This document shows positions 22,177 to 34,517 of a DNA stretch of 64,000 bases, piece after piece. The stretch lies in NCBI GenBank assembly GCA_018398805.1, contig JAGFBZ010002253.1, forward strand, positions 1 through 64,000, given 5' to 3'. Position numbers and translations under genes: made by a program. The notes below the pieces were generated by a model. The model was given only the letters and a program-made list of their open reading frames with translations. It was not told the origin of the DNA and made no database searches. The first letter of the stretch is position 1. Every line of letters starts with the position of its first letter. The stretch is from Hirundichthys speculiger. Lineage: Eukaryota > Chordata > Actinopteri > Beloniformes > Exocoetidae.

Positions 22177-23703
22177 ATGAGGAACTCTGCAGTAGTAGTA
22201 AAGTTTGTTAAAAAGTAGTACAGGACATGTATGAGAGCAGCATGAGAGTAGGAGTAACAGTCATGTTTCAGGTGGAAGTGGGACTGCATTAAGTTCAGCA
22301 CCGAGTTGCATCTGGTTTGCCAAGGTGATGAATAGATTGACAGATGAGGTCAGACAGGAGTCTCTGTGGACTAAAAAAGAAGAATGCATGTCAGAAAAGG
22401 ATGTAAAGTTGTTAAACTGGATAGGGTTAAACAGCCAGAGTGAGACATGTTGGCCATAAAGTAACAGAGGCTGAATTGAGATAGTTTGAGCACATAAAGA
22501 AGATGTATAGTGAATACACTGATGGAACGATGCTGGAGGCTGAACTGCCATATAGGAGGAAAAAAGGTAAAACCAAAGAGGAGATTTCTGGATGTTGGTT
22601 AGTACGACAGAGGATGATGCAAAAGAAAGTGTAAGATTGAAACAGATAACCTGCTGTGGTGACCTCTAAAGGGAAAAGCCAATAGACGAAGATAATGTTG
22701 TTTTCATTAAAGCAGCGGTCAATCATGCCTTACCTTCAAATACCAGATTAACTGAATGTCATTTGTCATTTTCCTCCAGAATCATTGATGGGTCATTTAC
22801 TCCTTACCCTCATGAATTCAAACCACTCAATTATGTAGGCTGTCAGGCCAACTCATCAAACATTATCTGGCAGAATCACATCACGCTCTTCCGTTGCTAC
22901 AAGAGAAATGTTTTGCAGAGACCTTGAGCACTTGTCAGACATGTGGAGGAGAGGGTTAGGTAATGAAAAGGGGAACATTTTCACTTATTCAACTGTTCAA
23001 ATGTTCTGTGGGAGGTATAAAACGTGCAATCAGCTTGGAGAGGCAGTGCAGAGGGCTTTGAAGACAAAACCTGTTTGAAATGTATTGTCTTGTCAAGGAT
23101 ATGTGTGGTTTTTCAATGCTGAGCAGATCACGTGGTGCTTTTAAGTCTGCGGTGGTCATTGTTGAGTTGTCGCCATGGCTGCAAGGTCAAAAATTAAAGT
23201 CACAATTCGTTGACTTGGAAACAGGAGTCTGAAAATAGGACAGACTGGATTTTGATGGAAAGTACTTATTCACAATTTAATGTGCAAACACATAACATAA
23301 TCTAAACTGATCTGTAATTTGCTGCACGTGATAATTAGATGAAGAATCTGAAAGAGTGGAGTCCGGGCCTAATCGAATAACTGTATAATCTTCCAGAGGC
23401 AATCCAGGCTCTTTAACACTTTTTATGTCAAAGCCTTTGACAACATGAAATGCCTGGAGAGTAGAGAGCCTGCTGATACTCTGAAGGCTGCATCTAACAG
23501 AGCAGGTAATAGCATGGCTCAGTGAAACCTGCTGAAAGGCCGTCTGCTGTGTAATTGTTTCTTACCTTAATTCTGGTCAGTGATAGAGTGACACAAGGAA
23601 TCAGAGCAGCGGGTGCTGAGAGAAAGTCTACAGTCTTATTCACTTTTAAAAAGTGCCATTAGTAGAATGTACTCTTGAAAAAAAAAATCATATATATATA
23701 TAT

Positions 23704-24825
23704 TAGGGCTGGGCAACGATTAAAATTTTTAATCGTGATTAATCGCATTATTTTCCTGATTAATCGTGATTAATCGCATTGTATACGCAAAATCAAATAA
23801 TGAATTCAAAAGTAGTGTAAAATCCCCTTTTATTTAAATGTTCTGCTGCCATATGAACTAAAGTGTTATAACATTTGTTGTTCAAATACTTTTAACATCA
23901 GCACTTGTCAGTAACACATATTTAGTGTAAATCTCATCTTAAAAAATGTAAAATAAAATAAAGCTTATTGCCACTGTCAGGGCATTAATGTTATCCTGTT
24001 TTTATAAAAAAATTAAAAAAAAAGTCTACAAACAAAATCCAAAAAAAGGATTGTGGCTCAGCACAATCATAACATTAAAACAGGTCATTTCTGAGGTAAC
24101 AGCAGAAACTTTTAACGGGGAGTTCAACTTGTCAGTTGTTACAAATAACCTTGTTTCTGTCGAATCCTCCTTCTGGGAGAACTTTAAACGAAAATGTCCA
24201 TGTTAAAGTTCAGTAACTTTACCAATCCATGTATCATTCATTCTTTCCATTTTCAATTGTCAATCAAAAATAAAAAAAATTAAAAAGTAACATTTAAATA
24301 TGTTTTTCGTTTTTTAATTTTATATAAAAAAAAAAAAGGAAAAAATGCCTGGGTTTTTTTTATATTTCAATTTTAGACTTGGATCAAAAATACGAAATGA
24401 AAAAAATGGTCCGCAGGACTGAATTTATTTTATAATCAATGACTGGACTTTCTGTTGTCATTACACATTTGTGCCACTAGATGGAGCTGCACTGAAGTAA
24501 CCAGTAAGAGAACAGCAGGACAGTGAACACATGGAGCAGATCTGATGTAACATGGAGGAACGACGCGAAAGTTTTGTTGCAGTCCAGAATTTTTAATATT
24601 GCTACCTGAGTTGGTACCCGAACTGTTAAGTATACAGATTTTTATCGTTTTTCATGTCTGTTCTAGGTTTTTTCGCATGTTTACCTGCCAATTGTTTTCC
24701 GGTTCCGGCCAGTAACCGACCTTTCAAAACAAAAGCATGTGAGCGCGTTAACGCGCGATAAAATTATTGTCGGCGTTAATAAACGAATGCGTTAACGCGA
24801 TAATAACGCATTAACTTGCCCAGCC

Positions 24826-24828
<3 letters not shown>
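23704..24828. mobile_element. hAT-type non-autonomous element in a TA repeat
   Basis: The ends TAGGGCTGGGCAA and TTGCCCAGCCCTA are exact inverses. Just inside the left end are two copies of TCGTGATTAATCGCATT; inside the right end are GTTAACGCGATAATAACGC motifs. The 13-bp TAGGGCTGGG-type terminus is common in fish hAT elements. TA repeats lie on both sides, so the 8-bp duplication expected for hAT cannot be identified. The interior (1.1 kb) has no transposase. A 72-codon frame at 23988-24206 is Lys-rich and incidental. Confidence 0.75.

Positions 24829-24884
<56 letters not shown>
24829..24884. repeat. (AT)n microsatellite
   Basis: About 28 uninterrupted AT units directly abutting the hAT-type element. 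A shorter TA run (about 23690-23703) is on its other side. Confidence 0.95.
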
Positions 24885-24888
<4 letters not shown>

Positions 24889-25868
24889 AGAAAGTCAACC
24901 AAATTTGTTATCAAAGGATACAGAAAGTCAACCGTTTTAATACCATGTCAAACACAGAATCTTCAGTGTCTCTTTTGTCAACACAACATTTCTGTGATGA
25001 GTGTCTGAAATGTGTTGAGGCTTACAAGACCACGCTGTGCCACCAGGGTCATTGTAACATTAGGTCTACCTTCATACAGTCAAATTAATAGAAGTTACAC
25101 TCGGTGAGGGTGGATTCAACTTGCATGTCAATCCTTTTGAGAGTACCGCCCCAGAATCAGAAGCCAAAAATCCATAGACTGAATAATAAGATCTGGACAA
25201 ACCTCCTGAGATGTTTCTCTTAGGTTTTCTAAAGAGTGATTGACTGGCTTGGCTTGTACAACTGCGGTAACTGCGCTCCACTTCCATTCCCCAGGAAGAG
25301 CAAGACATGGCAGGATATTAGTCCTTAAACAAGCAGACTACCACCCAACGGTCATGTGATCTCGAAACCCTGAGGTGAGTTTGTTATCAATTATGAATAC
25401 AGCTGAGATGGGGACACTAGCTGGTGTTGCATTCCAAGTCATTTTCTGTGATACTTGAGGTCGCGCCACAGCCTCTTTAAAATCGGCGCACCAGAACCTG
25501 CTGGGAGGCCCACTAACAAAAGTTTGGGAACAACTGGGTTAACCAATGACGCTAACTTATATTGCTTTACATTCATTTTGATTAGATCCATCCAAACTTA
25601 CTCTTTTTAAATATCTATCAAATAGCTATCAAATAAACATCCAAAATGAGTACTGAAGCAAGGACAAGCAGAGCTAAGCTCGGACCTTGGCCTGCCTCAA
25701 CCAGTCTCAGCCACCTGCAGGTTGGGCAAGCCCATCTGCCAGTGTCCTAGTGGACCTCTGCAGAACTAGCGTAGGTCCGCTGGTACCCCACTGATTCAGC
25801 TCCGTCACCACGTGCTTTGGATGTCGTTGGCTATTGGTCCACTTACTCAGCTTGGAAGGGTCTGTAGG
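24885..25868. other. unique sequence with a possible hAT end
   Basis: No gene is recognised. The phrase at 25483-25541, read on the minus strand as CCAGTTGTTCCCAAACTTTT followed by GTTAGTGGGCC, resembles a hAT-type terminus, but its partner is missing. Confidence 0.35.
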
Positions 25869-26148
25869 GTAGCTGTAGCTCAGTTGGTAGAGTAGATTGT
25901 CCAAGTCGTCCAGGTCGTCCAGTCATGGTAAGGTTGGCAGATCGATCCTGGCTGTCCACATGTCAGTGTCCTTGGGCAAGACACTGAACCCTAATTTGCC
26001 CCCAGTGGCAAGCTAGGGCCTGGCAGTGCTTTGCATAGCTAGCCACCCACTGTTGTGTGGATGTGTGTATAAATGGGTGAAGGAGAGGCCTATGTAAAGC
26101 TCTTTGTAGACACCATCAAGGTGACACCCCAAAATGGAATCCATTTAC
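25869..26148 (+). mobile_element. tRNA-derived SINE (V-SINE-like)
   Basis: The head is tRNA-like. A-box text TAGCTCAGTTGG is at 25876-25887 and a weak B box (AGATCGATCC) is at 25939-25948. The conserved central text GTGTCCTTGGGCAAGACACT follows, then TGTGTATAAATGGGTGAAGG, GTAAAGCTCTTTG and an ATCCATTTAC tail. This order matches the V-SINE-type short retroposons of fish. They are transcribed by RNA polymerase III and mobilised by a partner LINE. A short internal duplication (GTCCAAGTCGTCCAGGTCGT) lies between the boxes. This copy is diverged. Confidence 0.75.
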
Positions 26149-29100
26149 AATATAAATGATCTGAGGCAAACGTCCCTCTCAGAGTCCCTTTATCCAGCTA
26201 AGAAGGTAGAAACTATGATGAGCTAGAGGCAGTCCAACTGGCGTTCTCTGGTTAGCCCTGGCCAGCTTCAAACAGGAGGACACACACAGTAACTGCTTCA
26301 GGCGGTTTTGCTATACTTTGCCCAGAAACACTTCCAGGCTAACCCGAAACAGGTCTCAGTGACCTCTTAGTGCAGGTAACAGCACAACAAAAACATATTG
26401 ACTATATTCTGTTAGGGTTAACAGCTCAGACTGCTAGCAAATGAGAATGCCAGCAATCACCTCAAAGACTATGCATGTAATTATGCATATATTGGTGGCT
26501 TTGTATAACTTTACCTCATGAGGTACTTAAAAATTCACCCATGTGGATGAACCTCAAGGCAAACAGAATGACTCACCATCAACACCACCGGCTAATGTAA
26601 GAAACAACAATGTAAAGGAAAAAATATGATCCCAAACTGGCAACATTTATTCTTTGTGGTAAATAGGCTAAACTGGTGTAAATATTATTAGATCTTAGCA
26701 ATACCAAAGTTTGTTGTTGTGGTTGTTGTGTCCCAAGCTTTTCTTGGGATATGCTGCCCCCTTTTGGTCGGCAGTGGTCAGGCTCACACAGGGTGTGTTC
26801 AATTAAACTGAAGTCAAGTTTGCACCAGTTTCTGAGCCTTTTACAGGATCAGTGATAGCAAATGTGATCACCAACCGGCTATGCAAAAACAGAACATCAA
26901 ATAGAGCACAGAATCATTATGTTGCATTCAGCTGTTCACAGTTTGCATAATTATTCCTCATCACAAGACAGTTTATTACTGATAAATGTTGATCCAAACC
27001 TCTGTTCGGTTAACTGTTAATCCATAATACTCAGTATATCCCACATATATGTCAAGCATCCGTACCATCATGCATTTTGGGAAAAATCTATAAATGTAAA
27101 TGCATAGCAGTTTAACATTGCTGGTGCACTGACCTTTGCTTTATTCTCTTTTAAAATGATTTGAAGGGCTTGATGTTTGTTTATAACACTGGTGTCATCA
27201 AATGAAATAGTATCTGAGAGCTATGTGTTGTTTGGTGTGAGTTGACGGCATTTGCTAGTATAGCAGCAGCTCGTATCAGTGGTCTCTGTCTCATTATTTT
27301 TTCTTCTTATTAATTATTGTAGTTGCGCTCGAAAACTCATTTAGCTGATGAACTCACCAAATAAACTCCTACAAACTAATCCCTATGCAGTCAGAGTGGA
27401 TCAGTGGACTAGACAGAAAGTTGAAACTTGGAGGTGGGTTCGGACACAGCCTCTGTCTGACAATTTCTCATTCAATGTGGCATTAAGATGTTCAGGGTAC
27501 TGTGACATCACACAACCAGATCAGATTAAGATTTTCCAGCTTTCCCATTTTTTTTTTTTAATTTCATGCAAATGTAAGTCACTTTGCATTTGCTGTACAT
27601 GTAAAGTTGGTTGCGCAGGGCTTTAATGCCAATTTCAGAAGAGCTGCATCCTGCAGAAGAGGAGGGTGGAGTCAAGTGGGTTGACTCCGCCCCTTAAAAC
27701 TGACTGCTATATAAAACATGATTGAAAAGAAAGCTTGTCCCCTACATATAGCAGTTTTTTTTTATTAAGACCCCAACTGTGTAAAATTGTGGGGGAGAAA
27801 ATATTTTTCCTTTAAGCTCACATTCCAGACAAAGCTTTAAAAACAACATATCATTTCTAGTGAAAGTTGTTGCACTACCAGATCTGCAACAGCAGCCACA
27901 AATAACATAAGTTACCTAGTGAAGAAGCAATTTAATAAGCTCTGTAATCAGTGAGAAAAGAAACTAATAAAGAGCCCTGAAAGTGGTGCTATTAAACTCA
28001 ACCTGCCATGACAGGTCATAATATACATGATCCTGCAACTAGCTGCCCCAAATCTTCTGTATGTTTGCTGAATCTAAATGGAACGCACATCAAAAAGCTC
28101 AACAATTAAAGAATTTATTGTCTTTTTAAAAAAAAAAAAAAGATGCATTTTAAATATTTAACAAACATCTACATTTGTTCACTACTCATTTAAGGCTTTT
28201 TCAAGCCATCTTTTCATCTTGCAGTTACATGCCACTGCCAGTAGGGTGTACTGCAGCACCCTCGGCCCTCCTCTCTCTTCCATCGTTCCTATCAAGAGTG
28301 GAGGTGTGCAACGCAGTGCAACTAATTCCAGTAATTATTCACATGGATTGCTTTCAGCAGAAGGAACTGCTGCTCTCCAGGATGCAAAAAGATGCTTAGC
28401 TCGAGACAAGCAATAAATAAAGCAGATTGATGCACTCAGGAAGCAGAATTAAGTATTAAAACAATTCACCTGAAATCTGCAGGGAGTCAGCAAACAGCCC
28501 CAATTCTGCCATGCCTCTATTCTTTAAACAGAAGCATCACAGCTGCACTGTCACTAAATGCTCATTGTTAAGAACACACCACAGATCAATCAACACAGAT
28601 CAATAGTAATTTCTAATATATTCTTCAATAAGATGACATAAAAGGATGCTTGTGTAATCCTGAACTGGCATAATAATGAAGGCTTCAAAGCAGGCCTGCT
28701 GATTACAGCAGTGATCTAAAACAACACATTAATACCACACTAAGCAGCATGAACATGGCGTCATGTCTGAAAACTAACATCTGAGTCCAAGTGGTACAGT
28801 TCTAGTAAATGGGATGGAATTGTTTCAGGAGAAACATTTCCATTTGGAAGTTGTTGCTATAAGGAACTTGGCCCAGATTTAGTAAATTGGACAAATATAG
28901 TTGCAAATCATCAGCAGCATTGATGGGACTGCTTATTTCTGTAGATGAGGTCAGAAAACTAATTTACAAAACACAGGCCCATTCCAGCTCATTTCAGTTC
29001 ACCAAATGGTGTAATCCAGAACCCAGCACGTTCCTAGCCGATACTAGTGGTTTCAACCTGGTCTCTCTCTCTGCCACGTTTCCAACATTTCCTAAAGTTT

Positions 29101-29324
29101 GTCAACTGCGCTAAAGAGAATAAAACATCGTATTTGTTTGATGCAAACGTCAGAGATGCATACAGCTCCTCTGCACAACCTGCTCTGGGCAAGGCAGAGC
29201 ACAATCTGGTTTTCCCTCCTCAACCTATAAATCCATCATCCAGAGGCAACTGTGACTAAAAGGACTGTGAGGAGGTGGTCAGAGGAGGCTGGAGAATCTC
29301 TCCAATAATAATTCTTAGTTCACC
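26149..29324. other. unique sequence, no gene seen
   Basis: No domain-bearing frame. The stretch 26450-26560 resembles 50950-51020 (phrase TTACCTCATGAGGTACTT versus TTACCTGATCAGGTACAT), so it may be part of a diverged dispersed repeat. A poly-A run lies near 28125-28142. Confidence 0.35.
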
Positions 29325-29676
29325 AATGACCTGAAAGAGCTCCTCAAAAAGAAAAAAAAGAGCCTTCAAGGAGGGAGACAGTGAATTATTGAGGTCAGGC
29401 TGATGGTCCAGATGGTGTCAGCCCCAGACTCCTAAAGACCTGTGTGGACCCCCCATCTGGGTTTCTACAGCACCTCTTCAACATCAGCCTGGGCCAGGAG
29501 AAGGTTCTGGTGCTGTGGAAGACATCCTGCCTTGTTCCAGTACCGAAAAAGATCTCGCCAATCTTCTCCCAATGACTACAGACCTGACATCCCACATCAT
29601 GAAAGTCCTGGAGAGACTTTTATTGGTCCACCTGAGTAAGAAAACAAGCCCCTTCCAGAACTCATTGCAGTTTGCA
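29325..29676 (+). pseudogene. non-LTR retrotransposon RT remnant (Rex1/Babar-like)
   Basis: Translated in shifting plus-strand frames, the stretch reads LKELLKKKKRAFKEGDSELL, then DGVSPRLLKTCVD, GFLQHLFNISLGQEKV, VLWKTSCLVPVPKK, LTSHIMKVLERLL and PFQNSLQFA. These are successive RT blocks of the CR1/Rex-type LINEs that are abundant in fish. A large internal piece is missing at about 29393, and several frameshifts are present. It is a short dead fragment of an enzyme that would reverse-transcribe LINE RNA. Confidence 0.75.
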
Positions 29677-29907
29677 GGTGCAGCTCTCGTGTTTCTTTGC
29701 AATTTTCTGAACGTTGCTGGATTTGGTTTTGGTCTACGTTATTGGGATTTCCACTCCTGGGAAGATTGGTGGCCATCTTCAATGTTTTCAACTTGAGGGA
29801 ATAATTTCAAATCGTCTTGAAATGGTATTATAAATCTTCCCTGATTGTCAGGCGGCAGCAGTTGCATCTCTTGAGATCACTGCTGATGTCTTTCTTCCTT
29901 GGCATTG
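29677..29907 (-). pseudogene. Tc1-like transposase, N-terminal remnant
   Basis: On the minus strand a frame opens with MPRKKDISSDLKR. After frame changes it continues into a LPRSGNP motif and a stretch like KETRELHLQT. The MPR-K-x-LS start and the (N)LPRSG-P linker between the two helix-turn-helix units are typical of Tc1 family transposases, where this half binds the inverted repeats. The catalytic half is absent: the sequence meets the LINE remnant at about 29677. The copy is dead. Confidence 0.6.
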
Positions 29908-29909
29908 TT

Positions 29910-32900
29910 TTATCACACACCAGACGACTTCTCCAGACCAGAGAACAGCCAAAGGTTCTGCTTTTATAGACACAATAAAGCCATTTATTGAGAAAACAAA
30001 AAAGGTAGAAAGACCGTGTATAAAACACATCTGCAAAGATCCGCGGCAAAGGTCTGGCAAAGCACTGAAAAAGGAGGAAATAAAATCTCTGGAAATAACC
30101 ATAGTTCCAGAGTTTTATTGTCTGCAAAGGACTCAAAGTTGCTCCTGAAGGCAGGCCAACTGTCTCCGATGGCAGCCCCCACTTCCAGTAATGTGCGGGA
30201 GAGTTTCTGAAAGGGTGACTGATAATCAAAAAGTGCTTTTATAGAACTACTAAACTTAAAAGGTTCATTATAACTGCCATTTACGACTGGGCAGCACATG
30301 CAAGGAAATGCGAAAGGGGAGGCTAAAGAAAGTAGGAAAGAGAACTGTTCTTTCACTTTTAAGGCTGACTCAGCCAACCCAAAATATATCTTTCACATAT
30401 TTTCTTGACTTTTGCATCAAGGTCAAAGAAAAGCTGTTTTTGGAAAAGATTAACTTTCATGACCATGCGCTGGAACCTTTCATACCAGGTCTTTAGGGAT
30501 GCAAATCTTGGGACACGTTTGGAGCAGAGTTCGAAATCACATCCCCATCCCATTTTATACCTAACTGTATAACTTTAAGGTCGTTTGACTTTTTACAGCC
30601 ACAAATGCTGCATTAATGTACCTTGAAAGTGGGAAGTTAGAAGTTTCCAAACGATGAAGTGCAAAAAGTAATACGGTTGCCTTATCCAGGTTTGCTTTAT
30701 TTCAATGCGGTAACGACAAATGCTTATCAGCAGTTATACCTCATAGTTCACTCAACTTATTATATTCTTATTAGACCAACTATCACAAATTGCATTCCCT
30801 TTTTTTGGCAGACTGATGTGAAAGTAGGAGGCTACTTTATGTGTTTCAGCTGGAGTGTGGAAAAATCCAAGTTCCAGATGGTCAGTAAATGCAGCATCAG
30901 ATGCAGCAGCTCTGAGTCGAAGCATTTACACAACCACTGCAGAATCCAGCATCACCCACCACAGAATACCTTTAATCCTTCTTTTTTTAGAGTGTTTGGA
31001 AGAAGAAAAAAATAATATAAATAAATAATGAGAGTGAAAAAGTAACTTTTTGCTCATTCTAACAAAGAATAACACTTGTATGTAAGCGAAGGTACAATTC
31101 ACAGTTAAAATTTTCTCCAGTTTTCTTCTTTTTTTCCCTTTGAACATCCCTCTCCCAATTCCTAATTGACATTTCCCTGCCCTCATCTCCTTGTGGTGTG
31201 CTTAAAGGATTGGAAAACCTCTTAACTACGCCTTGGAGGAGGGGGTTGATTTACTGGTCACTTAGGGAAGAGGAGAGCACCCCTGCTGCTTTCACATATC
31301 ACTTATGATCTCGGCAATATAGGTCTGAACCCTTTGAATACTAACATGAAAAAGAAGCATCGGCAAAGTCTTGGATCTGCTTTCGCCTTGTTGTTAAATA
31401 CACAGCATGACTGAAGGACAGCCAGCGGAAACCGCAGAGAAGACCGGGCCTCATCAATCTTTTAGAGCAAAAATTATGAACTGTGTTCATTTAGAATCAA
31501 ATTATCCTCATTATTGTCAGCAGTTGATTCATGTTAATGATGCGTGAAATAGATGAGCACTTTTTGAGGTCAGCAGTGATTAATGGCCGTCAGGGTGCAA
31601 TGATGGAAGTGCGCCACAAGATGGCGAAAGAGCTCCGCGTGGGCTTTCTGGTGCTAAGAGCAGGGTTTGCCTTGTGTTTAAAAATAAATGGTGAAAAAAA
31701 GTGTCTCTTATGAATACTAGCTTTCATCAAATATTACTTTGGATTCTCAAATAATTAATATAACTAAAAGGGATAAGGATGTGTTGCAAGGTTCCCAGAG
31801 GTCATTTAAAAAAAAGTCTCAGGGTATTTTAAATGTACATAGATAAAGCTAAGAAACAAATTAATTACTATTTTCATCAACTTGAGTACACTTTTCCCTT
31901 GTGTTTTTAATACATATACAATCATAAGAACCCTGTTGTTATCTGCTGTTGTTCAGCCTGCAAAAAAAAACACTAAATTCCCTTCAAAATGGCTCCATAA
32001 TAAGGTTTATCCACTGAAGCGAGCTGATCTGAGGATCCGGTGCATAGAGAGCTTTTACAAGTCATAAACATCACTGATGACTTATTATAGCCCCAGCATG
32101 CAACTGGGCTGCACCCGTACATGAACCTCTTGGGCTACAAAGATACTGTGCACGACTGACAACGCTGCGGCTGCGCTTTCAAGAGAGGAGGAGGAAGGAT
32201 TAGGAGGGAGAGTGCGGTGAAAGCTCCCACTGTAAACAACATGACAGATTCTGAAGCAGTAAACCGGGTTTAAGCCCCGTTCTGTCATGTCTTTGAGTAA
32301 ACAGAAAAAAGAAAGCGGCGGGTCAGGCCTCCATTAATCATGTCACTTCCCATTAAGCATCACGGGATCTTACTGTGATTTTACATTTCAGCTCCTTCAG
32401 ATGATGAGGAAAATTGAATCAAAACCGCCCCGCAAATCAGAAACCAGATTGCAACTTTATAACAAGATTTCCTTTGCTGCACCTGCGAAATGAGTTACTT
32501 TGAATGTCATTAAGGCATCTGAATGTGCACCTCCCATCGCTGATGGTATCACTGAACACACACACCGCACAACGAGTTGAGGCTTTGGCACCTGCAGGAC
32601 GCTCACCATGTTGCTCACCTACGCCGAGAAGCTCGGCATGTTTTGGAAGCTTCATTTAGTGAACTGCAGTATATCTTTAGTCATGAGCTGTAGCTGGCAA
32701 CGTACTGCAGGCATGCCTACTGACTACTCCCTACGGTCCTAATGAGAGCCATAAATAATGCTGTAATTGTTCCGAATAACATTATAATTGCTACTAGTAC
32801 TGCGTGATAACACCCATTTAGATCTCTTTCCCTAAGATCTCTAAACACGCCTCACTCACATTAACGGTTCTACTTGTACTCTGTCGTTCAAAGCAGATTT

Positions 32901-33321
32901 TAGACTTCACGAGAGATCATACATAAATGAAGGTTGGCCTTAATCAAAAGTGTGCCATCCACACTTGTCGACCAAGGAAATGCCACTAAAATTATGAACC
33001 AGATTTATAAATACAGTTTTTCTCAAGGGTTGTTCTGAAAACAGCCAAACAGACTTGTCATTGGGTATTTGTCAGGTCCCCTGGTATCAGGTTTTAATAC
33101 ACAAGGCAAGCATTTCTGTTCATTACTTGATGTGCAGGAATAAAATAGAACCAAGTAATTTCCCTCCCTAACCCAAACTAATTTTGATTCCTCAGGATTC
33201 AACATTGATTTCCTAACCCTAGCCCTCTGGATGCCATTAGGCTTACAGCCAAGAGACGCAAAGTACTGTTGGTCACATAGCCAGAGCAACAGCTGAACCA
33301 CCATCACACAGAGACATCTAG
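29910..33321. other. unique sequence, no gene seen
   Basis: The frames at 29828-30377 (minus) overlap one another and have no recognised domain beyond the Tc1 start already listed. Some of 29910-30260 may be the 5' non-coding part of that Tc1-like element, but no terminus was found. The segment 32290-32420 is compositionally less AT-rich and might be conserved non-coding DNA; this is untested. Confidence 0.35.
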
Positions 33322-33367
33322 AATGGTGTACAGTAGAGTAGGAACACTGGTGAATGACTGTTTTTGG
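33322..33367 (+). repeat. left copy of the 46-bp LINE flanking repeat
   Basis: The 46-bp stretch begins AATGGTGTACAG and ends CTGTTTTTGG. It is identical to 38439-38484. It is the target site duplication of the LINE between the two copies, unusually long for this class. Confidence 0.85.
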
Positions 33368-34204
33368 CTTTTTGTCAGACAGGGACATCCTGCACAAACT
33401 GAGCGGCTGGGGGTCCAGGCGGTGTCGGAGGTGCGGCGGCGAATGTGGCCCGGGACGGGGATCGCCGACGGGACGAGGATGGTGAGGGTCCGCTTCACGG
33501 AGACCGTCCAGTCCCTGCCCTACTCGGCCAAGTTCCTCACCGCCAACGGCTACCAGTTCTTCCGGGTGGTGCATGACCATCAGGTGCAAGTGTGTCGCCA
33601 GTGTCTGCAGCCGGGCCACCTGCTGCGGGAATGTCCGGACTTTCTGTGCCTCAAGTGCGGCCAGCAGGGCCACTACGCCAAGGAGTGCTCCACGGTGCGC
33701 GAGCGGTGCGGCGTGTGTTTGCAGCGCCCGAGCGCGTGTGTGTGCAGGGGGAGCGAGCAGGACTCCGCGGCCAGCGCGGACGAGGCCGGGGCCGGGGCCG
33801 GGCCGGGAGAGGAGGCGCGAGGGACGGAGGGGGAGGGCGCCGGGGGTGCGGCGCGGGATGCCGGGGACGCACAGGCACGGGGTCTGGTGAAGGAGGGCGG
33901 AGAGGATGATGCCGCTACCCCGGAGCCGGCGGGGGGAGAGCGGGAGCAGGACCAGCTCTCTGCCCCGGAGGAGCAGAAAGACCACGCTGGAGAGCTGGCA
34001 GGACCGGTGACGGGGGGCGGAGTGGAGGCCGCTGCCCCTGAGCCGGGGGAGGGCTCCGCCGAGCGCGGGGCTGCTCCTGAGGTGGCCGTGACCGGCGGCG
34101 TTTGGCCCGGCGGGAGCGGTGAGCGGGGAGATGACGGCGCCGCTGCGGCGGCGGGGTTGTCCCCGGACGTGGTCCCTGACTCGTTGTTGGGGGGATATGA
34201 GTGA
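33368..34204 (+). pseudogene. LINE ORF1 (gag-like), truncated, two to three zinc knuckles
   Basis: The open frame starts by chance at an ATG inside the flanking repeat (33323). Only residues from about 19 onward belong to the element, so this is not a real N-terminus. The protein shows VRVRFTETVQSLPYSAKF, then two CCHC knuckles, CRQCLQPGHLLREC (91-104) and CLKCGQQGHYAKEC (109-122), and a third Cys-rich stretch (CGVCLQ...CVC). The rest, to residue 293, is Gly/Ala/Glu-rich and probably disordered. This architecture is that of Tx1-type ORF1 proteins, which bind element RNA. Confidence 0.8.
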
Positions 34205-34517
34205 GGAAATGATGGATGTCTCCCCTATCCTGGTCCCGTCTCCCGTCGGGGCCGAGTTGCCGGAGCGTGCCGGAGAGTGCGTCTCCCCCGCTGTGGTCCC
34301 CGAGCGGGCCGCGCGCCGGCCCCCCCCCCTTCTCCTGGACTCGGACTCCGAGTTGGAGTTCCAGCTGGCCCGGAGTCGGGGGGGCTCGAGCGGTGGCGGG
34401 GGGGGGGGGGGGGGGGGGGGGGGGGGTGGGGGCGGCGAAGAGGAGGTTAGGACGGGGACGTCGGATGAGGCCGGTTTGAGTGGGGTCGATTGAATTGGTT
34501 GTCTAAATTTCCATTGA
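34205..34517 (+). other. LINE inter-ORF stretch with a 29-bp poly-G run
   Basis: The region between ORF1 and ORF2 carries 29 consecutive G at 34398-34426 and then GGGGGCGGC. An open frame (34119-34493) translates the run as polyglycine. The run is likely length-unstable and hard to sequence. Confidence 0.6.

Larger units (their letters stand above)
20202..23703. other. mostly unique sequence with short hairpins
   Basis: The stretch holds a dispersed repeat piece (20797-20880), a perfect hairpin (20895-20922) and an imperfect hairpin (22132-22176). Frames near 22002-22726 on the minus strand are 96-99 codons, overlap one another and have no recognised domains. No host exon is supported. Confidence 0.4.

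Noticed and set aside
23018..23030. TATA box (GGTATAAAACG) as a host promoter
   Set aside because: No exon, CpG-rich stretch or other support downstream. Such a match is expected by chance in AT-rich DNA.
25876..25948. tRNA gene
   Set aside because: A- and B-box-like text is present but no cloverleaf can be drawn, and it continues into SINE body and tail. It is the head of a SINE.
29828..30377. 133- and 130-codon minus-strand frames as host exons
   Set aside because: The first only contains the Tc1-like start at its end. The rest is unrecognised, and the two overlap in different frames.
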